A stretch of DNA of 64,000 nucleotides from G963677445 sp963678275 (GCA_963678275.1 OY782765.1:5146001-5210000), one strand, 5' to 3'. Shown: positions 9,470-19,179, counted from the first letter of the stretch. Program-made: numbers and translations. Notes: generated from the letters alone by a model not told the origin.

Positions 9470-9904
9470 ATGACAGTAATATTTTCAAAGAAATGTGAAA
9501 TTGCATTACAGGCTGTTTTATTCCTCTCCATAAAAAAACAAAAACGAATTTACAACGCCTCGGAGATTTCGGGGGAACTGAAAATACCAAAAGAATTTGT
9601 GGCAAAAATGCTTCAGATTTTGACCGATAGCGGTATAGTCGGTTCAAAAAAAGGAAAGAGCGGAGGATTTTACCTGGCAAAAAGTCCATCCAATATCAAA
9701 TTGATTGACATTGTGGAGGCTATCGACGGTCTGGAAGTATTTCATAAATGTGTCCTGGGGTTTCCCGGCTGCTCCGATTCGGAACCATGTCCCGTGCATG
9801 ATAAATGGGGCAAACTGAGAGATGACGCGCTTAAGATGCTCAGTGAAGAAACCCTTGAAATGCTAAAGGAAAAAACAATTAAAAAAATAGTTAATATTTC
9901 ATAA
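9470..9904 (+). CDS. Rrf2 family transcriptional regulator with cluster-binding cysteines
   Basis: A 144-residue Rrf2 protein: winged helix at residues about 1-80 (SEISGELKIPKEFVAKMLQ, with GGFYLAKSP as the wing) and three cysteines, Cys94, Cys101 and Cys107, with spacing C-x6-C-x5-C. IscR and NsrR use nearly the same cysteine spacing to hold an iron-sulfur cluster that senses redox state or nitric oxide. It lies convergent with the broken 4Fe-4S protein gene at 9945-10807 and 1.9 kb from a NapH-like ferredoxin membrane protein, so control of electron-transfer or Fe-S genes is plausible. The signal sensed cannot be told from sequence. Confidence 0.9.
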   Translation: MTVIFSKKCEIALQAVLFLSIKKQKRIYNASEISGELKIPKEFVAKMLQILTDSGIVGSKKGKSGGFYLAKSPSNIKLIDIVEAIDGLEVFHKCVLGFPGCSDSEPCPVHDKWGKLRDDALKMLSEETLEMLKEKTIKKIVNIS

Positions 9905-9944
9905 CACCCATCGAAATATATTCTGTTTTTTGTCTGTCAAAATT

Positions 9945-10807
9945 TTATTCCGGCACATCCGCTTCTTCACTCACAGGCACATCAATTTCTTTTTTGATAT
10001 TCCCGTCGGCTCCTATAATTATCACTTTCAAAGGTATTAAGGCGCCAGAAATATCAATTGCCTGTCTGACCAGTTGAAAAAGAGCTCCGCAGCAGGGCAC
10101 TTCCATAATGGCTATTGTTACTGAACGTATTCCGGAATTTGAAAAAAGAGTTATTAGCTTATCGAGGTAACTTTGCTGGTTTGTATCCAGTTTCGGGCAT
10201 GCGACAACAACCTTTCTGCCTGCCAGCAGCTTTTCATGGAAAGAGGCGCACGCGAAGGCGGTACAGTCGGCGGCAACCAGTAAATCAGAATTCCGGAAAA
10301 AAGAAACGCCGGGTGAAATCAGATGAAGCTGAACAGGCCAGTGAGTGAGCATTGAGGGACGAAAATTATCTTTTTCCCCGGCCTCAACAGTTGAAACAGG
10401 AATTTCTTTTGACCCTGAACCGGGGCATCCATTGCGCTTGCCGACTGCGGCGCGAATTTCGGGAATATCAATATTTCGTTCTTAAGATATTTCATTGCCT
10501 GCGACAAATATTCCCTTTCACCGTGATCGGCAAGATGCCGCAGATGGGCTTTGATAACATTGGATCCTCCCCGCGCGATATAATCCATTACCTTGTATTC
10601 ATCATAAGGTTCAGCCTCACGTTCAATAATTTCCATTGCTCCTTCAGGGCATTTACCGATGCATGCTCCAAGTCCGTCGCAGAACAGATCGCTTATAAGT
10701 CGCGCTTTACCATCAATTATCTGCAATGCTCCTTCATGACAGGCAGGAACGCAGTTTCCGCATCCGCTGCATAGTGATTCATCTATTTTTATTATTTTTC
10801 TTTTCAT
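9945..10807 (-). pseudogene. 4Fe-4S ferredoxin-domain protein gene split by a frameshift
   Basis: Two overlapping reading frames together make one typical protein of about 285 residues. Frame one (10807 downward) gives two 4Fe-4S motifs, CSGCGNCVPAC near residue 15 and a CDGLGACIGKCPEGA second motif near 43, and ends at a TGA at 10319. Frame two gives THWPVQLHLISP, LLVAADCTAFA, VACPKLD and IMEVPCCG, and stops at 9945. The family hallmark GCPGS is encoded in frame two around 10415-10430, upstream of its first ATG (10352), so frame two needs frame one for its start. A single-base loss near 10430-10436 would explain this. It is either a real decay event or a sequencing error. The intact family is a soluble Fe-S protein of unclear role in anaerobes. 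Confidence 0.8.
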
Positions 10808-11163
10808 TATCGTTTTCCATAAACAGACAAAAAATTCTGATATAAAACTAAATGATTACTTTATAAAAAGCAAATAATATTTTGGTGAATTCAAAACCGG
10901 CAGCGCCGGAGGCAATTGGGGACCAGACTCTTATCGCCACACAAATGTCAATATGTTAAGGATAATCCGGAGAACAAAATTCGCGAATGATTTTTGATAA
11001 AAACAGATTGCCTGCCGGTCCCGACCGCTAAGGAAATTAAATTTTCCCAAGGCAGAGCTTGAGGAAAACACCTTAAAGGGGAAGATTTCCCTGGCAAAAC
11101 GGGGGAGGACTATTCTTGAGCTGATCGATAACTTGACTTTTTCTGACTCCACCGGCTTATTCA

Positions 11164-11275
11164 TTTAGAATCGCGGCTTAATTATCGGCAACATGTTATT
11201 GGCGGGTTTTTTGACAAATTATGCTCCCCGGATTATCCTCCACATGTTGGCGTTAGTGTGGTGATAAGAGCCTAA
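11164..11275 (+). repeat. 110-bp interspersed repeat, copy 1
   Basis: Begins TTTAGAATCGCGGC and ends GTGTGGTGATAAGAGCCT. It contains GGCAACATGTT and, about 55 bases later, CACATGTTGGCG, so two boxes related to the palindrome CAACATGTTG flank the central GCGGGTTTTTTGACAAA. Other copies are at 11532-11643, 35251-35357 and 59237-59346. Confidence 0.8.
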
Positions 11276-11531
11276 ATTTTCCCCAAGCGAGCTTGAGGAA
11301 AAAGCCCTATCGGGGAAGAGATTTATTTCGTAAGTAATCAAATTCTGCAAAAAATAGTTAAATTTTTAAAATATTTCGAGACATGTAACAAACTCACCCT
11401 AAATCCCTCTCTTGGGAAGAGAGGGACTTTAAGACACCCCCTCTTTTTTCAAGAGAGGGGGCCGGGGGGTGAGTTGTTTTTCCAACCTGGGATATTTAAA
11501 TAGTTTTATTCTTGCTCGGCGATTTTATGGA

Positions 11532-11643
11532 TTTAGAATCGCGGCTTAATTATCGGCAACATATTGTTAGCGGGCTTTTTGACAAATTTTGCTCCCCGGA
11601 TTATCCTCAACATGTTGGCGTTAGTGTGGTGATAAGAGCCTAA
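11532..11643 (+). repeat. 110-bp interspersed repeat, copy 2
   Basis: Same unit as at 11164, with a degenerate first box (CAACATATTG) and a perfect second box (CAACATGTTG). The 60 bases in front of it, starting with GTGAGTTGTTTTTCCAA at 11471, are also shared with copy 3 at 35 kb, making a longer repeat of about 170 bases in those two places. Confidence 0.8.
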
Positions 11644-11789
11644 GTCACTCCGGAAAGGCTGTCCACGTCTGATTTTCAACATGTGATATTGAACTTTAGC
11701 CTGGTTTATAAAAACAGGTTTGGCAGGTTAATAAAAGATTATAAGGCAAATGTGTCTGGTAAAAAGTCATGCCCTGACAAACAAAATAC

Positions 11790-11818
11790 TTGCATTTTGA
11801 TTCCGACGGGCCTATATT
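11790..11818 (+). promoter_or_regulatory. Sigma70-like promoter of the NapH-like gene
   Basis: TTGCAT at 11790-11795 and TATATT at 11813-11818 with 17 bases between. A small palindrome GATGAGCATC follows at about 11849, between the promoter and the TTG start codon at 11891, and could be an operator. Confidence 0.5.
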
Positions 11819-11890
11819 AAAAACAGAAAAAAAATTCTGATTATAACGATGAGCATCATTTGCAATGTTTACTAAAGAAAGGCGCCAAAA

Positions 11891-12958
11891 TTGAGGAAAG
11901 ATAGAAAATTTATTCCCCGGATTCGATTTTCCAGCCAGCTATTCTTTGTTTTGTTATCAATCTGGGCGGCTGCGGAGTTTTGGCTTTTTATAGGGAGCAT
12001 AGGGGCAGGGAATCCGGAAAATATTTGGCCAAAGCCGGGAGGAGCGGAGGCATATCTGCCAATAAGCGCTTTAATGAGCCTGAGATACTTTTTTTTGACC
12101 GGTGATTTGCATGAAGCACATCCGGCAGGATTAGTTATACTTTTCGCGGTTATACTCATTTCATTTATTTTCAGCAAATCTTTTTGCGGCTGGATATGCC
12201 CCGTCGGGTTTATTTCCGAAATGACAGGCGAATTTGGGCGTAAGATATTCCGGGAAAAATTGAAGCTGAAATTAAAAATGCCTCGTTTTCTGGATTATCC
12301 TCTCCGAAGTGTGAAATATATTCTTCTGGCATTTTTTGTATACGCTATATTTATTTCCATGTCTGAAGCCGCTCTGAAGGTTTTCATGGATAGTCCTTAT
12401 AACCTGATAGCGGATATTAAAATGTATTATTTCTTTGCCGAACCGACAAAAACCACCCTGATTGTTCTCTTCGCGCTTCTATTTGCCGGTGTAATATTTC
12501 AGAATTTCTGGTGCAGGTACTTTTGCCCTTATGGAGCGCTGCTTGGCATAATTTCTTTCTTCAGCCCGAACAAAATCGGGAGAAATGAAACAAGCTGCAC
12601 AGACTGTCGGATGTGTACAAAAGTTTGCCCTTCATCGATAAAAGTACACAAACAAAAGTATGTAGTATCGGATGAATGCACTTCCTGTATGAGTTGCGTA
12701 GCCGCGTGTCCGGTAAAGGAAACACTCAACGTGAAATCGATACGTTCAGGAAAGAAAATCAATCCTTATATCGTTTCATTTGGAATAGTTGTCATTTTTC
12801 TTTCAGTTCTGCTTGCGGGAAAAATGTTAAACTACTGGGAAAGCAGTACGACAAATGAGCAGATAATAAGATATCACAACAAGCGAAACAGCCTGGGGCA
12901 TCCAAGATCGGTAAAAGAGATTGAAGAACTTAATAAAAGAAGCGGCCGGGACAATTAA
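11891..12958 (+). CDS. NapH/RdxA-like 4Fe-4S membrane protein
   Basis: A 355-residue inner-membrane electron-transfer protein of the NapH/NosR/RdxA type. Membrane spans lie at about residues 15-35, 75-95, 140-160, 195-215 and 290-310. Two CxxxCP motifs (CGWICPVG, CRYFCPYGA) follow membrane helices, then two classical 4Fe-4S clusters: CTDCRMCTKVCP and CTSCMSCVAACP. The best start is TTG at 11891, preceded by AAAGG; no in-frame ATG precedes it. NapH-type proteins pass electrons from quinol toward periplasmic reductases or to c-type cytochrome assembly. No partner reductase is present in the window, so its acceptor is unknown. The stop overlaps the convergent kinase gene by four bases. Confidence 0.9.
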   Translation: MRKDRKFIPRIRFSSQLFFVLLSIWAAAEFWLFIGSIGAGNPENIWPKPGGAEAYLPISALMSLRYFFLTGDLHEAHPAGLVILFAVILISFIFSKSFCGWICPVGFISEMTGEFGRKIFREKLKLKLKMPRFLDYPLRSVKYILLAFFVYAIFISMSEAALKVFMDSPYNLIADIKMYYFFAEPTKTTLIVLFALLFAGVIFQNFWCRYFCPYGALLGIISFFSPNKIGRNETSCTDCRMCTKVCPSSIKVHKQKYVVSDECTSCMSCVAACPVKETLNVKSIRSGKKINPYIVSFGIVVIFLSVLLAGKMLNYWESSTTNEQIIRYHNKRNSLGHPRSVKEIEELNKRSGRDN

Positions 12959-15900
12959 GCTGATTCCGGCTCCTCCTGCGGTATACAAAAAACAAAGCTG
13001 CTTCCTTTGCCCTGCTCACTTTCAACTTTAATTGTGCCGTTGTTTTTGGCAATAAATTCTTTGGCAATTATGAGTCCCAGTCCTGTGCCCTTTTCCTGGT
13101 CTGTTCCGGTTTCCGATACGGTTTTATTTTTCAGGTCGAAAAGTCTTCTGATTTGCTGGTCGGTCATACCAACTCCTGTGTCCCTGACTGAAATACAAAT
13201 CATCTTCTCTTTTGTCTTTTCGGAGGCGATAGTTACTGTTCCATCGTTATGGGTAAATTTAATGGCATTTGTAAGCAGGTTATGAATCACCGAAGTAAGC
13301 ATCTGCGGATCGGCATATACAAATGATTTTACCGCGACTTTATTTTCAATTTTAATATTCTTTTTATTAGCCATATCCACTGAAAGAGAGTGGGCTTTCA
13401 TTACAATTTCGGCAACGTCAAATACAACCGGATTACAATCAATTCTTCCCAGGTTGAGGCGGGACCATTCAAGAAGATTTTCAGTAAGTCCGAATAAATT
13501 TTTCAGAGAAAAATGAATATTTGAAACCAGTGTTTTTCTTTCTTTTTCATCGAGTGAGTCAAATTCATCAAGAAGAAGTTTTGAAGAACCAAGCAGGGCA
13601 TTAAAGGGGCTTTTAAGATCATGCGAAATAATCGATAACATTTTATCCTTACCGGCAACAAGTTCCTCAAGTTTTTTTGTTCTGCTGCTTACCATGGTTT
13701 TAAGCGCCTTTTCCCTGTTTTTAAGAGAATTTACCCTGAGGAAGTATATTCCGTAAATTATGATGATAGTAAACATGGTCATCAGGATAAGAAACCATGA
13801 AGAATTCCAGAAAGGGGGGGTGATAGTGAAGTGAAATTTTGCGGGATTTTCACTTTGTATTCCGGCGCTGTTAACGGCGATTACGTTAAGTATATATTCT
13901 CCCGGGGGCAGATTGGAATATGTTACCGAGGCGGGGGAGCTATATGGCGACCATCCGTTATCAAAGCCTTCAAGGTATACACTATATAAGGTTTTTTCAG
14001 GAACCCTGAGACTGATACCGGTAAAATCGAACGTCAGATGATTTTTATTATAGGGAAATATTCCGGAGGCGCCGTTCAGTTCATTTCCGGGGTGATCTGT
14101 TATATATCTTGAAAGATCTTCATTTTCTGAAAAAATTCTAATGTTATCGATATATATAAGAGGGGGATTGTTATTTGGCACTTCGAGTCCCGGAACATAC
14201 CTGATCGCGCCGCGGATAGTTCCGAACCAGATAGAATTTTTAGAATCGGCAAAAACGGCATTGTGATTACATTCAATACCACTGAAACCGTCGAGCCGTG
14301 AATATTGGCGAATGCTGAAAGCCGCTGTTGTTTCTTTATCCCGGTTGATGCTAATCTGGTTAACACCTCTGTTGGTTCCGCACCAGAGTGAGCCGGAATT
14401 GTCGAATGTAAGTGAAAGAATTTCGTCATCACTAAGACCATCTTTTTTTGTAAGGTGGTCAAAATATTCCACCTGTCCGATATCAGATAATCTTGCCGAA
14501 TAAACTCCTTCACCCGAGGTGCCAACCCACAGACGTCCGTCAGGTCCGGATGATAGTGAAAGGATAATGTTATTTTTTATATCACTGTTACCAGGTAATT
14601 TTATGAATTGATCATCCTCAAAAAGGGCAAGTCCGCTTCTTGTACCGGCTATTATTCTTCCCCAGGGATCCTCGTGGATAGAATTGACCTGGAAAATATC
14701 AATTCCTTCGGTATTATCAAAAAATTTAAATTTCGCGTCAGGGGAATATTTGCCCACCCCGGAATCGAGGAAAAGGATCCAGATATTATTTGCGGAATCA
14801 ACAAACAGACCGGATACAATCTTTTTATCAAACTCATTTCCGAGGGAAATCTTTTTTAATGTATTTCCGCTCAGTCTGAAAAATCCGTCGTAAGTAGCGA
14901 GCCAAATGTTATTTGCCAAATCTCGCCGGACAGCGAGAATGTTATATTCCTTAATACTTTCAGTACCGGGATATGTGCGATATGTTCCATTTATAAGCTG
15001 TAGAAGTCCGGAACTTTCAGTGCCAATAACAAAAGTGCCGTCATCCAGTTCCAAAATACTCCATACACTCCTGAATCCTACATGCCTGTCGGCCCAGTAA
15101 GATACGAAAGGGCTTCTGTTATATTTTATCAGGCCGCTTCCGTCGGTTCCAAACCAGATATTAGATTCCCGGTCTTCAAAGAGTGAAAAAATATATACAA
15201 ATCCCTGCCCTTTTCCACTGGTAAACATTTCAAATTTGTCATTTTCCCAGGTTAATATATCGCCGTTGGAGCAGCCCAGCCATAATTTCCCCTGTCTGTC
15301 CTGCATTATTTCAACAATTATGGAGTAACTTAATGAAAGGAAATCTTTACGTATAGTAAGTGAACCGCTGCTGAATTCCACAATCCCTTCATATGTGCCT
15401 GCCCAGAGAGAGTTTTCTCCTTTGCCGAGGGAAATAAAGTTATATTTTGCCAGGTCCGGGTTGATTTCCGAAGAATCATATAATTTCCCGTTTCTGAAAA
15501 AGAGCAATTTTTCTGTTTGAGATATAAACCAGGCATTGTTCTGCTCATCTATCACAACATAAAGAAGGTTGAACTTTCGGCCATAAAAGTGGTACTGATT
15601 TCCATCGTATTTAACCGCGCCCCGGTTTGTGGCAAACCAGAGATTTCCGGATGAGTCGGCCGCGGCGTCATTATAAATAACATTTCTGGTGCCGGTTGAA
15701 CTGTCGACCGGAAAAATTTTATCATTTCGGATGATATTCAGGCCGTTATCTGTGCCTATCCAAATCTGACCGCTTGTATCTTCCACACCACAAAACACAG
15801 AATTATTTGTCAGTCCGTCGGCCATATGAAAATTAACAAATTTTTTCCCGTCAAATTTACCCAGTCCACTGCCGGTGCAAACCCAGATATAACCTTTACC

Positions 15901-16050
15901 GTCCTGAAATATATCATAAACCTGCGATTGTGGAAGACCCTCATCATTGGTAAAGCTTTTAAGATAATGTGATTGACTGTATATGCCCTCCACGGCTAAA
16001 AAAAAGCTGATCAGCAGTATCAGGGCAGTATGATATTTACAAAAATACAT
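12955..16050 (-). CDS. Two-component sensor kinase with periplasmic propeller (Reg_prop/Y_Y_Y/HisKA/HATPase)
   Basis: A 1031-residue sensor. A signal peptide or first membrane segment (residues 8-25) is followed by about 640 residues of repeated two-component regulator propeller units (recurring patterns such as GYIWVCTGSGLGKFDG and GQIWIGTDNGLN), a Y_Y_Y domain ending near 742, one membrane span (about 750-772), a short coiled coil, HisKA with H at about 809 in ISHDLKSPF, and an HATPase domain (NLLTNAIKF, DTGVGM, GTGLGL). It lacks the receiver and AraC output of Bacteroides hybrid kinases, so it must signal through a separate regulator. Its start overlaps the stop of the kinase at 16050-17132 by one base, so both are one transcript. 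The ligand is unknown. Confidence 0.93.
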   Translation of the reverse strand: MYFCKYHTALILLISFFLAVEGIYSQSHYLKSFTNDEGLPQSQVYDIFQDGKGYIWVCTGSGLGKFDGKKFVNFHMADGLTNNSVFCGVEDTSGQIWIGTDNGLNIIRNDKIFPVDSSTGTRNVIYNDAAADSSGNLWFATNRGAVKYDGNQYHFYGRKFNLLYVVIDEQNNAWFISQTEKLLFFRNGKLYDSSEINPDLAKYNFISLGKGENSLWAGTYEGIVEFSSGSLTIRKDFLSLSYSIIVEIMQDRQGKLWLGCSNGDILTWENDKFEMFTSGKGQGFVYIFSLFEDRESNIWFGTDGSGLIKYNRSPFVSYWADRHVGFRSVWSILELDDGTFVIGTESSGLLQLINGTYRTYPGTESIKEYNILAVRRDLANNIWLATYDGFFRLSGNTLKKISLGNEFDKKIVSGLFVDSANNIWILFLDSGVGKYSPDAKFKFFDNTEGIDIFQVNSIHEDPWGRIIAGTRSGLALFEDDQFIKLPGNSDIKNNIILSLSSGPDGRLWVGTSGEGVYSARLSDIGQVEYFDHLTKKDGLSDDEILSLTFDNSGSLWCGTNRGVNQISINRDKETTAAFSIRQYSRLDGFSGIECNHNAVFADSKNSIWFGTIRGAIRYVPGLEVPNNNPPLIYIDNIRIFSENEDLSRYITDHPGNELNGASGIFPYNKNHLTFDFTGISLRVPEKTLYSVYLEGFDNGWSPYSSPASVTYSNLPPGEYILNVIAVNSAGIQSENPAKFHFTITPPFWNSSWFLILMTMFTIIIIYGIYFLRVNSLKNREKALKTMVSSRTKKLEELVAGKDKMLSIISHDLKSPFNALLGSSKLLLDEFDSLDEKERKTLVSNIHFSLKNLFGLTENLLEWSRLNLGRIDCNPVVFDVAEIVMKAHSLSVDMANKKNIKIENKVAVKSFVYADPQMLTSVIHNLLTNAIKFTHNDGTVTIASEKTKEKMICISVRDTGVGMTDQQIRRLFDLKNKTVSETGTDQEKGTGLGLIIAKEFIAKNNGTIKVESEQGKGSSFVFCIPQEEPESA

Positions 16051-17132
16051 TATTCACTTTTATCTGAGGGAATACTGAATGAAAAAGTTGATCCTTCACC
16101 GGGATTGCTGTCGACCCAGATTTCACCGCCATTTTTTTCCACAAACTCTTTGACAAGAATCAGACCAAGTCCGTTGCCAGGCTCTTTTTCGGTGCCCGGT
16201 TTTGTAAGGTGTCTTCCTGCCTGGAAAAGGTTATTCATGGTTTTTTGGTCCATCCCGATACCGTTATCATTAATCCTGACAATCAGATTCCCGTTCTTAT
16301 CTTCAGTCGCAACCGTAACTTTTCCTCCCCGGTGTGAAAATTTAATAGCGTTTGAAATAAGATTCCTGAGAACGGTTTTTACCAGGTTAATATCACAATA
16401 TACCTTTCTTGTTGAATCACAGAAGGAGATCAGTTCAATCTTTTTGTTAGTGGCAATCGTCTGAAAAATCGAAATATTTTCATCGACCAGCTCACAGAAA
16501 TTTACTTCTTCGGGGGAATACTCCAGATTTCCGGTTTGCGCGCGGGCCCATTGAAGCAGATTATCGAGAAGCTGATAAGAATCTTTTGAAACTTTACCGA
16601 TCTCGGTTACCATAAATGTCTTTTCGCCGTCATCCATTTCATCAAATTCAGTAATAAGGATGTCGGCAAAGCTAAGCAGAGCGCTAAACAGATTTTTTAG
16701 ATCGTGAGATATTATGGAGAAAAATTTGTCCTTTGTAATAATAAGATTTCTCAACTCCTCGGCATACTTTCTGATTTTCTGCTCGGCTTCAATTCTTTCT
16801 GTCACATCCCTGAGGGTTGTAAGAACCACTTTGGCAGTGCCATATTCGAGCACATTGATTGTAAGGTCCATCGGGCAAAGTTTTCCATCAGCTTTCTGAA
16901 TATTCCTGAATGAAACAACATCCCCGTACATTTGCAAGTCATTTATAAGGAAATCATCTTTACCAGGGAATAAATAGGAATAGTGTTTGCCAATGAGGTC
17001 GTCTGGCTGGTATCCGAGGATGTCGTAACAAGCCTGATTTACATCAATTATTTCACCTTTTTCACCATCTGTAACAATCATTACATCGAGAGAATGGTCG
17101 AATATCTGTTTGTATTTTGCTAGTTCTTCCAT
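16050..17132 (-). CDS. PAS domain sensor histidine kinase
   Basis: A 360-residue cytoplasmic kinase with no membrane span. A PAS domain covers residues about 1-115 (IIDVNQACYDILGYQPDDLIG), HisKA has H near 142 in IISHDLKNLF, and the HATPase domain shows NLISNAIKFSH, NDNGIGM and GNGLGL. It is translated just before the propeller kinase with a one-base overlap, and the two kinase cores are similar, suggesting old duplication or joint action. No response regulator gene adjoins them; the single receivers at 3075-3482 and 39786-40649 are possible partners, which is inference. Confidence 0.93.
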   Translation of the reverse strand: MEELAKYKQIFDHSLDVMIVTDGEKGEIIDVNQACYDILGYQPDDLIGKHYSYLFPGKDDFLINDLQMYGDVVSFRNIQKADGKLCPMDLTINVLEYGTAKVVLTTLRDVTERIEAEQKIRKYAEELRNLIITKDKFFSIISHDLKNLFSALLSFADILITEFDEMDDGEKTFMVTEIGKVSKDSYQLLDNLLQWARAQTGNLEYSPEEVNFCELVDENISIFQTIATNKKIELISFCDSTRKVYCDINLVKTVLRNLISNAIKFSHRGGKVTVATEDKNGNLIVRINDNGIGMDQKTMNNLFQAGRHLTKPGTEKEPGNGLGLILVKEFVEKNGGEIWVDSNPGEGSTFSFSIPSDKSE

Positions 17133-17274
17133 AAGCTGTTCCGGATTATTCCATTTTTTATCAAAATAAATAAGAAACCACTGAAATATATGATTATTTT
17201 TTTATTTAATTCAAAAAATGGCGTTTTTAGAGTCATCTCCGAATTTTAAATTATCGCAAAAAAGACTAAAATGT

Positions 17275-19158
17275 TTAGTTTTTCTTTTCGGATTTGTCAA
17301 AATAAATTGAGTTATTTTGATCGCTATAATCGGGAAAATGTGGATTATCGAGAATAATTTTCTGAATGACCGCGCCTTTTTCTAATTCGAAGGTAAGTTT
17401 CTTACTGTTATTCCAGACAGACGCATCTTTTTTAACAACTTCATTTTTGTCATCATAAAATATTTTCAGAACCACCGGGAGCGGCAGCCCTCCTTCATTT
17501 ACTACTTCAACAGTTTTTTCCCCATTATTTTCTATCAGTTTCAGCGAGAGGTCGGGATACTTGAATTCAAAAAACCAGGGTTCCCAGAACCATGAGAGCT
17601 CCTTTCCTGAATGTGAGCTGAAATAGTTGAAGAAATCGTATGGCTGCGGATGTTTTCCCCTCCATTCACGGATATATCCGCGCAGGCATTCGAGGAATTT
17701 TTCGGGGCCGAGAATATTTTCCAAAACCTGGTAAGCGGATGCCGACCTGTTATAGGAAGGATTTCTATAGGCTCTGCTTCTAAGAAACCAGGAAAGGACC
17801 ATCGGGGGCACATCAAACTCAGTAGCGGCCCAGGTGTTATAAATACCCGCGTTTCTTTCCACAGGGTCGAAACCTTCAGCGAGCTCTGCCTGAATACCAT
17901 ATGGAAGAAAGACTGCCCATCCTTCATCCATCCAGGCAAATTTTCTTTCATTTGTGCCTGTATAAAAGGGGAAATAGGTGTGGGCGATTTCATGAGAGGT
18001 GACATAAACAGTGCCGGACATCCTTGAGGAAGAACCATCATTTACCATCATAGGGTATTCCATACCTCCTCTGCCGTTAAAAACTGTTACTTCGGGCCAG
18101 GGGAAAGGAATGCCGGGCATTTCATCTGAAAAATATTTTACCGATTTCGCGGCGATATCGGCGACATGATAAAAATCTTCCGAATCCGGATTATAAGCTG
18201 CCGAAACAACAACCCTTCTTCCTTTATCATCAACTACCACACTTTTTTGATCCCAGTAATAACGGTTTGATAAGGCGAACGCGAAATCGGGCACAGCCTT
18301 AGCGGAAAATTTCCAGATGTTTTTCCCGTTTTTAAGTGTTATTTCTTTCCCTGTGTCTTCTTCCGAAATTATTTTTACCAGATCATCGGAGGTTAATGAG
18401 TTTTTATATCTTCGCAGGTATTTTTCCTGAAGCAATTCCTCCGGATTTTGCAGCGATCCGGTTGCCCAGATAATAAAATCATCCGGAACCGAAATTTGCA
18501 CCTGGTAATCATTAAAGTCGTTGTATGTTTCTGTTATGCCGGTGTAATTCAGTTTGTCCCAGCCATCAATATCATCATATACGGCTACCTGGGGATACCA
18601 GTAACCAATAAAAAAATCAAAATCGCTATAAGCGCCATTACGGACAGGGGCCAGAACAGAGACTTCATATTCCCATTCGATAAAAATATTGATCCGGCTT
18701 TCCGGCAGCAGAGCCTCTTTTAACTTTATAGTTCTGATTGTTCCTGACCGGCTTACCAGTGAATCATATTCTTCGGGTGAAAACAGCTTATCATCCAACC
18801 CGATGGTTTTTATCTTAACTCCTTCATTTACGGCGTCGGGATTTATCTCAAAATCGCGTGCATTGCCTTCGCGGTAAAAGTCATGATAAACCTTAAGAAC
18901 AATTTCATGAAGTGAATCGGGGCTGTTATTGAAGTAGGTGATATCGGCTTTGCCTGAGAGGATACGGGTTGAGGGATTAAAGTCGGCGGTGATTGAATAG
19001 CCGGCTTTGTTAATCCAGTAATTTTCGCCGGCAACACCCTTTTCTGTTCTCGACCCTTCGGAAATTGCATCTCTATAGTTCAGGGGGTAAGTGATTTGTG
19101 AGAAAAGGGATGAACAGAAAAAGAAAAAAGATACCGAAAAGTATAAAAAACGTCTCAT
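17275..19158 (-). CDS. Secreted M1 family zinc metallopeptidase
   Basis: A 627-residue protein with a signal peptide (MRRFLYFSVSFFFFCSSLFS). The M1 zinc site HEIAH starts at residue 389 and the third ligand is Glu412 in WMDEGWAV, giving the HExxHx18E pattern. The exopeptidase GxMEN-type motif appears as GGMEYPMM about 30 residues earlier. Upstream is an ideal AGGAGG ribosome site. M1 enzymes are usually aminopeptidases; together with the TPP II-like peptidase and OPT transporter it fits a protein-degrading lifestyle. It is followed by no gene in the same direction within 140 bases, and lies downstream of the PLP enzyme gene with a hairpin between them. Confidence 0.92.
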   Translation of the reverse strand: MRRFLYFSVSFFFFCSSLFSQITYPLNYRDAISEGSRTEKGVAGENYWINKAGYSITADFNPSTRILSGKADITYFNNSPDSLHEIVLKVYHDFYREGNARDFEINPDAVNEGVKIKTIGLDDKLFSPEEYDSLVSRSGTIRTIKLKEALLPESRINIFIEWEYEVSVLAPVRNGAYSDFDFFIGYWYPQVAVYDDIDGWDKLNYTGITETYNDFNDYQVQISVPDDFIIWATGSLQNPEELLQEKYLRRYKNSLTSDDLVKIISEEDTGKEITLKNGKNIWKFSAKAVPDFAFALSNRYYWDQKSVVVDDKGRRVVVSAAYNPDSEDFYHVADIAAKSVKYFSDEMPGIPFPWPEVTVFNGRGGMEYPMMVNDGSSSRMSGTVYVTSHEIAHTYFPFYTGTNERKFAWMDEGWAVFLPYGIQAELAEGFDPVERNAGIYNTWAATEFDVPPMVLSWFLRSRAYRNPSYNRSASAYQVLENILGPEKFLECLRGYIREWRGKHPQPYDFFNYFSSHSGKELSWFWEPWFFEFKYPDLSLKLIENNGEKTVEVVNEGGLPLPVVLKIFYDDKNEVVKKDASVWNNSKKLTFELEKGAVIQKIILDNPHFPDYSDQNNSIYFDKSEKKN

Positions 19159-19179
19159 ATTCCTACCTCCTGCTAAAGG

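Larger units (their letters stand above)
10808..11789. repeat. Gene-free gap with two copies of the 110-bp CAACATGTTG repeat
   Basis: No supported gene. Copies of the 110-bp repeat lie at 11164-11275 and 11532-11643 in the same orientation. Between them are two related hairpin units containing GAGCTTGAGGAAAA (about 11053 and 11287) and a strong hairpin cluster at 11405-11470 (CCCTCTCTTGGGAAGAGAGGG and CCCCCTCTTTTTTCAAGAG). A short open frame at 10931-11164 on the minus strand covers one hairpin unit and looks non-coding. Confidence 0.65.

Noticed and set aside
10931..11164. Minus-strand frame of 77 codons
   Set aside because: Covers a hairpin repeat unit, has no ribosome site and no protein character.
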